Notes under the pieces: model-generated
Told to the model about the DNA's origin: nothing
The model's input: the letters and a program-made list of their open reading frames with translations, nothing else
Databases searched by the model: none
NCBI GenBank assembly: GCA_964600075.1
Contig: CAZRIE010000147.1
Span: 1 to 8,840 of the forward strand
Length of the DNA stretch: 8,840 nucleotides
Direction of reading: 5' to 3'
Source: CAZRIE01 sp964600075
Lineage (GTDB): Bacteria; Bacteroidota; Bacteroidia; Flavobacteriales; Flavobacteriaceae
Part shown: one piece after another, positions 1 through 5,859 of the stretch
Numbering within the stretch: the first letter of the stretch is position 1
Layout of the letters: every line of letters begins with the position of its first letter
Position numbers and translations under genes: made by a program

Positions 1-789
1 CAGTTTAGGTATTTCAGAATTTCACTACACTCGATTTGATTTCAAATGGTAGGGCGGAAATTGTGTCGGGCCGTGGGTCGTTTACAGATGCTTTCCCGTT
101 ATTCGGATATGACCGTTCGGATTACGATGCCATTTTTTCCGAAAAGCTCAATCTCCTTTTGAAAATCAGGAACAATGACGTTGTGAACTGGTCGGGTAAA
201 TTTAGGCCTGCATTACACAATCAACCGATTTATCCACGTCCCGTACAAAAGCAACTGCCTATTTGGTTGGGCGTAGGAGGGACCCCCGCTTCATTTGTGC
301 GCGCTGGAGAATTGGGATTACCGCTAATGCGTGCGTCAATTGGAGGGCATACCCATAGTTTTGCACTCTAGGCAGATGTATATCGACAAGCAGGAGAAAA
401 AGCCGGCTTCGCAACTGAACAACTAAAGGTTGGATTGCAAGCGTTAGGTTATGTGGCCGAAAGCCCAGAAGAAGCTGTGGCTGATTACTATCCCGGTTAT
501 AAAGAAGTATTTACTAAAGTCGGTCAAGAGCGCGGCTTCGCGGCAGTAACTAAAACAGGTTTTGTTACTCAAAACGCTGGTCCTCAAGGAGTTTTGCTGG
601 TGGGTAGCCCTGAAGATGTGGCCGAGAAGATACTACATCATAACGAGGCACTCGGGGGTATTTCAAGGTTAACCTTTTAAATGGGTGTAGGTACCCCCCC
701 ATGAAAAATTACTTCAGTCCATTGCCTTGGTCGGAAAGAAAGTGAAACCGCTTGTTGGGCAATTAGTAAATGAAAATCCGGAACATTAA
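1..789 (+). pseudogene. Decayed luciferase-like (LLM class) flavin-dependent monooxygenase, 5' end outside window
   Basis: Reading one frame from position 9 gives the C-terminal two thirds of an LLM-class FMN-dependent oxidoreductase (TIM-barrel fold, oxidises a substrate with reduced flavin and O2). Recognisable stretches are VFQNF..LDLISNGRAEI, GRGSF, FPLFGYD, YPRPVQ, LPIWLGVGGTP and, near the end, LVGSPEDVAEKI and LGGISRLTF. The frame is broken by TAG at 369-371, where relatives have a residue (probably Leu) before ADVYRQAG, and by TAA at 678-680, where QM normally follows TF. The run of seven C at 694-700 then shifts frame: with one C removed, reading continues PHEKLLQSIALVGKKVKPL to a stop at 787-789. 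A further in-frame TAG at 6-8 probably replaces a Gln or Arg codon. Residue conservation between the lesions is high, so inactivation looks recent. The 5' third lies outside the window and may carry more lesions. Family assignment is firm; the substrate is unknown. Confidence 0.85.
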
Positions 790-908
790 AGAGTAAAAAA
801 TTGTCTTCTTCCTGAGAAGTGTTCAAGTTTATTTCTGACTAATCTCGAAAAGCTTATATCCTTTGTATGTTTTCATTTTTTAAACAGCACGCTAACACGC
901 TACAAAAT

Positions 909-938
909 TAGTACTACTGTCGTCCATAGTAACTACTA
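909..938. repeat. Imperfect inverted repeat upstream of the Crp/Fnr gene
   Basis: TAGTACTACT at 909-918 is nearly the reverse complement of AGTAACTACTA at 928-938: two arms of 4-5 matching pairs with a small bulge around a 9-base loop. It lies in the 213-base gap between the pseudogene and the regulator, about 65 bases before the regulator's start. It could be an operator for a dimeric regulator, possibly autoregulation, or chance. It does not match the classical TTGA-N6-TCAA Fnr box. Nothing else convincing was seen in 790-1002. Confidence 0.25.
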
Positions 939-989
939 AAAAGTTTATCTTAGAGTAAAAGGCTTAGAATCGGTACATTTAGTTCAACA

Positions 990-1006
990 AAAGGATTATG
1001 GCTTGA
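990..1006 (+). promoter_or_regulatory. Ribosome-binding site deciding a TTG start, with a two-codon ATG-GCT-TGA frame
   Basis: AAAGGA at 990-995 lies 7 bases before TTG at 1003-1005, a normal Shine-Dalgarno spacing. The only nearby ATG (998-1000) is 2 bases from AAAGGA and reads ATG GCT TGA in another frame, its stop (1004-1006) overlapping the TTG. No ATG or GTG lies in the regulator's frame between 961 and 1002, so TTG is the best start. Confidence 0.5.
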
Positions 1007-1704
1007 AAACACTAACAAAATATTGGTTTTTAGAAGGATTTGATCTTTTTAAAAAGCTAGGTATGCCTACTATGATGCAGCTATGCGAGCATCTGGAGAT
1101 GGAGTCTATTGGCAAAGGGGATACAATTGAGATTGGTGATAGAGATAAGAAATGTGTCTTCTTTTTAAAAAAGGGTTCTGTCAAAATTGTTAATTCCACC
1201 AATGATATTACTAAGTATGTCGTACAAAAAGGAAATATTTTTGGGGAACTATCCCTCTATGATAAAAAGGCGGCCTCCGAAGAGATAGCCCTAGCTTTAG
1301 AAGACGCCATTATTTGCTATATAGAATCAGACTTGATGGATGAGCTTATGGAAAAACACAGGTCGCTAAAAAACGGTTTATTAAAGATTTATGGGTTACG
1401 GATACGAAAATTGGAAACGAGATTACAAGACCTGTTGTACAAAGACAGTAAAACCAGAATTTCTGAATTTATAAAAGTGTACATAGAAGAATTTGGTGAA
1501 GATAAAGTCGACAGAATCGAAGCTAAAAACCTCCTATCACATAAAGATGTCGCTAACCTTACAAACACTTCTAGACAAACCGTAAATAATGTGTTGAGTA
1601 CAATGCGAAAAGAAAAACGACTTGACTACGGTGCAAAATACATTTCGATCTCCAAGATCCAGGAGGAGAATAAAAATGAAAGATTCAATAAATCAATCAA
1701 ATAA
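1003..1704 (+). CDS. Crp/Fnr-family transcriptional regulator
   Basis: A 233-residue DNA-binding regulator of usual length for the family. Residues about 20-110 form the cyclic-nucleotide-binding-like beta-roll, with the typical KKGSVKIV and GNIFGELSLYD (77-87). Residues about 110-145 form the long dimerisation helix. About 150-220 form the winged helix-turn-helix, with HKDVANLTNTSRQTVNNVLS (180-199) holding the turn and recognition helix. The phosphate-binding cassette reads FGELSLYDKKAASEEIAL and lacks the Arg-Ser/Thr pair that binds cAMP phosphate in E. coli CRP. There is no N-terminal Cys cluster as in Fnr, so the effector is unknown. The start is TTG, supported by AAAGGA 7 bases upstream. 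The next gene begins 5 bases after the stop, so the two are probably co-transcribed. Targets cannot be inferred; it may regulate itself or its neighbours. Confidence 0.93.
   Translation: MKTLTKYWFLEGFDLFKKLGMPTMMQLCEHLEMESIGKGDTIEIGDRDKKCVFFLKKGSVKIVNSTNDITKYVVQKGNIFGELSLYDKKAASEEIALALEDAIICYIESDLMDELMEKHRSLKNGLLKIYGLRIRKLETRLQDLLYKDSKTRISEFIKVYIEEFGEDKVDRIEAKNLLSHKDVANLTNTSRQTVNNVLSTMRKEKRLDYGAKYISISKIQEENKNERFNKSIK
1661..1666 (+). promoter_or_regulatory. Strong Shine-Dalgarno AGGAGG inside the 3' end of the regulator gene
   Basis: AGGAGG is a full anti-16S match, rare among the starts in this window, which otherwise rely on A-rich leaders. It lies 9 bases before ATG 1676 and 43 bases before ATG 1710. 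Either it drives the short frame at 1676 and couples translation into the next gene, or it is an incidental result of the codons for Gln-Glu-Glu in the regulator. Confidence 0.4.
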
Positions 1705-1759
1705 ATACCATGAAAAACTTTTTAAAATCGCTGTTCAAAAAAAGTCCCGATGTTTTTGA
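1676..1759 (+). CDS. Possible 27-residue leader peptide overlapping two genes
   Basis: ATG at 1676, 9 bases after AGGAGG, opens a 27-codon frame (starting MKDSINQSNKYHEK, ending at TGA 1757-1759). It overlaps the last 29 bases of the regulator gene and the first 50 of the small CPxC protein gene, in a third frame. The product is lysine-rich and polar with no recognisable domain. It may act only to couple translation of the regulator to the downstream gene. It may equally be fortuitous; the position relative to a strong ribosome-binding site is the only support. Confidence 0.2.
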   Translation: MKDSINQSNKYHEKLFKIAVQKKSRCF

Positions 1760-1979
1760 TGACTTGCCCGCAGGGGTTTGCCCCAATTGCTGGGGAGACC
1801 AAGAATACGGAAATATCATTCGTGAAAAATACAAGGACATTCAGATAGAAGTGAATAATAAGGAAAGCAAACATGCCTTTATCCAAGACTTTGTGGTGAC
1901 ACATTTAAACGGTATCAAACTTAAAAGTACCATTCATGGTTTAGAATGTCCGACGTGTAAAGTACGCAATGAAAACTAA
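1710..1979 (+). CDS. Small protein with two CPxC knuckles (probable zinc ribbon), function unknown
   Basis: An 89-residue protein with a basic, amphipathic N-terminus (MKNFLKSLFKKS), then CPNCWG at residues 24-29 and CPTC at 80-83. Four cysteines in two Cys-Pro-x-Cys pairs at the ends of a folded core (HAFIQDFVVTHLNGIKLKST) are the pattern of a structural zinc ribbon. A redox-active or iron-binding site is less likely but cannot be excluded. It resembles small uncharacterised proteins I associate with Flavobacteria, for which no function is known to me. It starts 5 bases after the Crp/Fnr gene with no Shine-Dalgarno directly before its ATG, so it probably depends on translational coupling. 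The pairing suggests it is controlled by, or works with, that regulator. Confidence 0.8.
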   Translation: MKNFLKSLFKKSPDVFDDLPAGVCPNCWGDQEYGNIIREKYKDIQIEVNNKESKHAFIQDFVVTHLNGIKLKSTIHGLECPTCKVRNEN

Positions 1980-2037
1980 CTTCAATATTACAGTTTTCTG
2001 GAAACGATGAGTGCCTAAAACGGATGAAGGCTACCCA

Positions 2038-2062
2038 AATGCTGTTTATCCTTTATAGCATT
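2038..2062 (+). other. Short hairpin between the small protein gene and the large barrel gene
   Basis: AATGCT at 2038-2043 pairs perfectly with AGCATT at 2057-2062 around a 13-base loop, extendable by one G-U pair. No T-run follows, so it is a poor intrinsic terminator. It might be an operator or RNA element in the 138-base gap before ATG 2118. No convincing promoter was seen there. Confidence 0.2.
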
Positions 2063-2117
2063 AATTAGACTAAAAAGAATTTTAATCAAAAATCACGACT
2101 CAACTAAGTAACGACGT

Positions 2118-5100
2118 ATGATTAAGAAGTTGAATTTTTCCTGCTTTTCACTATGTGTATTGGTTTTTCTAAGTTCAGGGCTAGTCTCTTCTCAAGAAAT
2201 TGAAAGGTCCATTTATCTTACGGGAAATACCTCCGATGTAACCAATAATCAAGTACTTACGCAAATAGCTTCTGACGCGAAGTCTGTACAAGACCCAATG
2301 CTTCTTCTATTGGGAAACGCAGCTCCTGAAAAAAAGTTCAAATCGTCACTTGACCAACAACTTCAGCTCATAAAAGGCTTTAAAAAGGATGCCATATTTA
2401 TTGCAGGCAGTCAAGAATGGTTGGGTGATGGCTACAGGCGCGTAAAGGATATTGAAAAGTATATTCAAAAAAACAGTAAAGCGAAGTTCTACCCTGATGA
2501 TGGCGAACCTATAAAGGCTCATGATTTGGGAGAAAATATGGTACTGGTTACTGTAGATTCCCGGTGGTTTCTAGAAGATTGGAATGACCACGTTTATATT
2601 AACCAGGATTCGGAAATTCAGAATAGAAACCTGTTCTTTTTGGAGTTTCAAAATCAAATCAAAAAAGCTCAAGGGAAAATTATTTTTATTGCTATACATC
2701 ACCCGATTGAAACGAATACCAAACAGGGTTTATGGAGAAATACGGGCGGTTTTGCTACTAATGATTTTCAGAATAAACAATATAGACAACTAAGAAGAAG
2801 GCTAAAAACCATCGCTAGGCTAGCGGATAATATTATTTTTCTGTCGGGACATGATAAGAACCTGCAATATTTTAATACTGCCGTACCCCAAATAATTAGT
2901 GGGGCCGCAGGAGAAATCGATGCGGTAAAAAAAGGGGGTCCTAAACAATTCGCAATGGCGAAAAATGGCTATGCACGTTTGGACATTGACACTAATGGAA
3001 AAGTTGTAGTCAATTTTTTGGTTTTAGATAATGGAGCGTCAAAACAGGTTTTTACGGCTACGGTTTTAAAAGGAGGAGAAAATGATAAGGAAACGACATA
3101 CACTATTAAAGACCAATTTTCGGCTACCCAATCGGCATCCATTTATACTAAAGATGCAACTTCAAAAAGGGGGTTTTATAAAGCGATTTGGGGAGAACAT
3201 TATCGGGAGTTTTATAGTAAACAGGTAAATGCCCCAGTGGCGCTTCTTGACACCTTAATGGGCGGACTAACTCCCTTAAAGCGCGGTGGTGGTCAGCAAT
3301 CGAAATCGCTTCGATTGGAAGATAAAAAGGGAAAGCAATTTGTAATGCGCGCCCTAAAGAAAAGTACCATTAAATTTCTACAGGCCAATGCTTTTCAAGA
3401 CACCTATATAGGCGATGCCCTTGATGATACCGTTGTAGACGACTTCCTTGCAGATTTTTATACAACCTCACATCCGTATACACCATTCGCAATAGGAGGA
3501 CTCGCAGATGCTGTGGGCATCAACCATACCAATCCCCAATTATATTACATTCCCAAACAAAAAGTTTTAGGGGAGTTCAATGATGATTTTGGTGATGAAT
3601 TGTATATGATCGAAGAACATGTCGGCGATACACAATTAGATTTGGAAAGCTTTGGAACACCCAAGAAAATTCTTAGTACGGCCGATGTGTTGCAAGAAAT
3701 AAACAAATCTGGTAAAGCCGTGGTCGATGAGCCATCGTATATTAGGGCACGCCTGTTTGACATGCTTTTGGGCGACTGGGATAGGCATGAAGACCAATGG
3801 CGTTGGGCACTCTTTGAAAATGAAGATGGTACGGAATATTGCAAGCCGATTCCAAGAGATAGGGATCAAGCGTTTTCTAAATATGATGGTGCGCTTATAA
3901 GTTTGATGACCAGAGCAGTTCCTGGGCTTCGTAAAATGCAAACGTATGATGAGGATCTACGAAGTGTAAAATGGTTTGCTACCTCGCCCTATCACTTAGA
4001 TTTGACGCTGATAAATGCTTCCGGTTGGGAGGAATGGGAGAAACAGGCAAAACACCTTCAAGAAGGTATTTCAGATGCCGATATAGAAAATGCCTTTGAA
4101 GCCATTCCTATGGAAATAAAAGGAAGTACTATAAACGATATTAAAACAAAACTTAAGGGTAGACGTGAAAACCTAATGCAAATTGCCAAAGCTTATTTTA
4201 CGTATTTGAACAAGTTTAAAGTAATTACCGGAACACAAAAATCGGATAATTTTAAAATAACCAGACTCCCTGATGGAAAGACGACCGTAAAGATTGACCG
4301 CAAAGATTTGGGGATTCTAAATCGCACCTTTTCCAATGATATAACTGAAGAAATCTGGATTTACGGCCTTGATGGCAAAGATTTATTTGTAGTTGATGGT
4401 GATGGCGACCATCCTATAAAAATTAGAATTATTGGTGGTAAAAAGAAGGACACCTATGACTTTAAAAATACCAAAAAAGTAAAACTGTACGATTATAAGA
4501 GCAAAGAAAATATAATTGTCAATAAAAGTTCCAGAAAATGGCTCGTAGATGATTACGATATTAATAACTACGATCACAGAAAAGTAAAGTACAGCTTTAA
4601 CCAACTACTGCCACTAATTGCTGTTAATCCAGATGATGGACTTAAAATTGGAGCACTTAGCAAGCATACCTTTTATGGTTTGCAGCGTAATCCTTTTACC
4701 TACAAGCATAGTATTAGCGGTGCTTATTACACCAGTACGTCAGGGTTTGATGTATCTTACAAGGGGGAGTTTTCCAATATTTTTCACCATTGGAATTTTG
4801 GAATAGAAGGGTTGTACACCAGTCCAAATTTCGCGGAGAACTTTTTCGGATTTGGCAATGAAACTGAATATGATACGGATGCTGATGATTTGGATTTTAA
4901 TAGAGTACGGATAAGAAAATGGAATACCGCTATTTCTTTAAATTGGAGAGGAGTCAATGGAGGTCATTTTCAATTTAAACCACTGGTAGAATCTTTCGAT
5001 GTCGAAAATTCGCCTGAACGTTTTGTGGGTACTTTACCTGTTAGCTCTTCCATTTTTGAACGACAAATCTACGGTGGGGTCGAAGCGAGCTACAACTTTG

Positions 5101-5639
5101 AAAATAAAAATAGTGCAGTTTTCCCTACGCTAGGATTGGATATTGGGCTAACGGCAGGCTATAAGACAAATATTGATAACACCGATAGCCAAAATAGCTT
5201 TGGGTATATAAAACCAGAAATTGTCATTAATCATAAATTAACGAAAAGCGGAAGCTTGGTTCTAGCAACTAAACTGGGAGGCGAGCTTATTTTGGGTGAT
5301 GATTTTGAATTTTATCATGGGGCCAGAATAGGCGGTAACCATAGCCTTAGAGGCTTTAGAAACGAACGTTTTACAGGAAAAAGATCTTTTTATCAAAATA
5401 CGGACTTGAGAATTCCCCTAGGAGGATTAAAAACAAGTGTTATTCCTATTCGCTTTGGGGTTTCAGGAAGTTTTGACTATGGTCGTGTTTGGGTAGCCAA
5501 TGATACTTCTAACGTATGGCATAATTCTGTTGGAGGCTCAGTATGGGTTGTTGGGGCCGAAGCATTGACAGCCAATTTTGGCTATTTTAATAGTGCGGAT
5601 GGCGGTAGAATTGTCTTTGTACTTGGATTCTCATTTTAA
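2118..5639 (+). CDS. Outer-membrane pseudo-metallophosphoesterase / kinase-like / Omp85-type barrel fusion protein
   Basis: A 1173-residue secreted protein. Residues 1-25 are a signal peptide (basic start, hydrophobic core, cut near SSQ) with no lipobox. Residues about 28-320 match the calcineurin-like phosphoesterases that head this Bacteroidota family, but metal-site motifs are altered: GD to GN37, GDN to GNA (66-68), GNHDW to GSQEW (97-101), GHxH to GHDK (244-247). Only HH194-195 is kept. Residues about 345-700 include MRALKKS (410-416), ELYMIEE, LLGDWDRHEDQW (551-561) and PIPRDRDQAF (577-586), a layout like HipA/Fam20C kinases. Residues 745-790 carry a G/D-rich strand repeat (YGLDGKDLFVVDGDGD). 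From about 835 a beta-barrel follows, with SLRGFR (1076-1081) as in Omp85 loop 6 and a terminal Phe. Relatives are usually annotated simply as metallophosphoesterase; phosphatase activity looks unlikely here. Location in the outer membrane is inferred. No Shine-Dalgarno precedes the ATG, but the signal peptide fixes the start. Confidence 0.88.
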   Translation: MIKKLNFSCFSLCVLVFLSSGLVSSQEIERSIYLTGNTSDVTNNQVLTQIASDAKSVQDPMLLLLGNAAPEKKFKSSLDQQLQLIKGFKKDAIFIAGSQEWLGDGYRRVKDIEKYIQKNSKAKFYPDDGEPIKAHDLGENMVLVTVDSRWFLEDWNDHVYINQDSEIQNRNLFFLEFQNQIKKAQGKIIFIAIHHPIETNTKQGLWRNTGGFATNDFQNKQYRQLRRRLKTIARLADNIIFLSGHDKNLQYFNTAVPQIISGAAGEIDAVKKGGPKQFAMAKNGYARLDIDTNGKVVVNFLVLDNGASKQVFTATVLKGGENDKETTYTIKDQFSATQSASIYTKDATSKRGFYKAIWGEHYREFYSKQVNAPVALLDTLMGGLTPLKRGGGQQSKSLRLEDKKGKQFVMRALKKSTIKFLQANAFQDTYIGDALDDTVVDDFLADFYTTSHPYTPFAIGGLADAVGINHTNPQLYYIPKQKVLGEFNDDFGDELYMIEEHVGDTQLDLESFGTPKKILSTADVLQEINKSGKAVVDEPSYIRARLFDMLLGDWDRHEDQWRWALFENEDGTEYCKPIPRDRDQAFSKYDGALISLMTRAVPGLRKMQTYDEDLRSVKWFATSPYHLDLTLINASGWEEWEKQAKHLQEGISDADIENAFEAIPMEIKGSTINDIKTKLKGRRENLMQIAKAYFTYLNKFKVITGTQKSDNFKITRLPDGKTTVKIDRKDLGILNRTFSNDITEEIWIYGLDGKDLFVVDGDGDHPIKIRIIGGKKKDTYDFKNTKKVKLYDYKSKENIIVNKSSRKWLVDDYDINNYDHRKVKYSFNQLLPLIAVNPDDGLKIGALSKHTFYGLQRNPFTYKHSISGAYYTSTSGFDVSYKGEFSNIFHHWNFGIEGLYTSPNFAENFFGFGNETEYDTDADDLDFNRVRIRKWNTAISLNWRGVNGGHFQFKPLVESFDVENSPERFVGTLPVSSSIFERQIYGGVEASYNFENKNSAVFPTLGLDIGLTAGYKTNIDNTDSQNSFGYIKPEIVINHKLTKSGSLVLATKLGGELILGDDFEFYHGARIGGNHSLRGFRNERFTGKRSFYQNTDLRIPLGGLKTSVIPIRFGVSGSFDYGRVWVANDTSNVWHNSVGGSVWVVGAEALTANFGYFNSADGGRIVFVLGFSF

Positions 5640-5800
5640 TGAATAAAACAAATGATGTTTTATGGGTCCTCCCCTTTTTCCACTTGCATCCGACGCGTGA
5701 CCAAAGGAGCGAGAGGAATGCACAGGTGCCAATAGGCGGAAGGGTCTTTTCGAAAATTCTGGGTTCCCCCTATAGTGCAATGTCCAACATAGCGAGTTAA
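5639..5800 (+). CDS. Possible 53-residue ORF of unknown nature, start overlapping the preceding stop
   Basis: ATG 5639-5641 shares its A with the TAA of the large barrel gene, and the frame stays open for 53 codons to TAA 5798-5800. The product (starting MNKTNDVLWVLPFFHLHPTR, ending YSAMSNIAS) has no recognised domain, no cysteine, and one short hydrophobic stretch (VLWVLPFF). The DNA from 5661 to 5800 is about 51% G+C by my count (71 of 140), above the roughly 40% of neighbouring genes, and contains a long imperfect inverted repeat. It may therefore be a small translationally coupled gene, a remnant of inserted DNA, or an RNA element that happens to be open. No family was recognised. Confidence 0.25.
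   Translation: MNKTNDVLWVLPFFHLHPTRDQRSERNAQVPIGGRVFSKILGSPYSAMSNIAS
5668..5743. repeat. Long imperfect inverted repeat in a G+C-rich intergenic stretch
   Basis: The left arm 5668-5689 and right arm 5718-5743 pair at CCTCCC/GGAAGG (5 of 6), CAC/GTG (5681-5683 with 5726-5728) and TGCAT/ATGCA (5685-5689 with 5718-5722), around a 28-base core. A competing fold pairs TCCTC 5667-5671 with GAGGA 5713-5717 and CCTTT 5673-5677 with AAAGG 5703-5707. Such competing stems suggest a structured RNA, a complex terminator or a small palindromic repeat, but no T-run follows and the pairing is imperfect. Confidence 0.3.
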
Positions 5801-5859
5801 AAGGATAACTTTATACGATACAGTTAACTACTGACCAATTAAAAAATAAATATAGACAG

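Noticed and set aside
369..680. TAG and TAA codons in the monooxygenase frame as recoded (readthrough) codons
   Set aside because: Both TAG and TAA occur, a frameshift follows, and the other genes here use TAA as a normal stop, so decay is the simpler explanation.
805..819. CTTCT/AGAAG hairpin after the pseudogene as terminator
   Set aside because: Only 5 base pairs, A/T-leaning, and no T-run follows.
996..1202. 68-codon frame on the - strand over the Crp/Fnr gene
   Set aside because: Lies entirely opposite a clear family member; the product has no domain and is a complement artefact.
1722..1904. 60-codon - strand frame over the small CPxC gene
   Set aside because: Opposite a frame with a convincing zinc-ribbon pattern; no start signal or family likeness.
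2584..2793. 69-codon + strand frame inside the phosphoesterase-like domain
   Set aside because: Basic, low-complexity product in a shifted frame of a well-supported gene.
3545..3941. Two - strand frames (3545-3844 and 3636-3941) inside the large barrel gene
   Set aside because: They are opposite the most conserved kinase-like motifs, and their existence follows from codon composition there.
4383..4806. A hydrophobic - strand frame (4383-4604) and a + strand frame (4618-4806) within the large gene
   Set aside because: The apparent membrane character comes from the complement of Lys/Asn/Asp-rich codons or an out-of-frame reading; the main frame continues uninterrupted through both.
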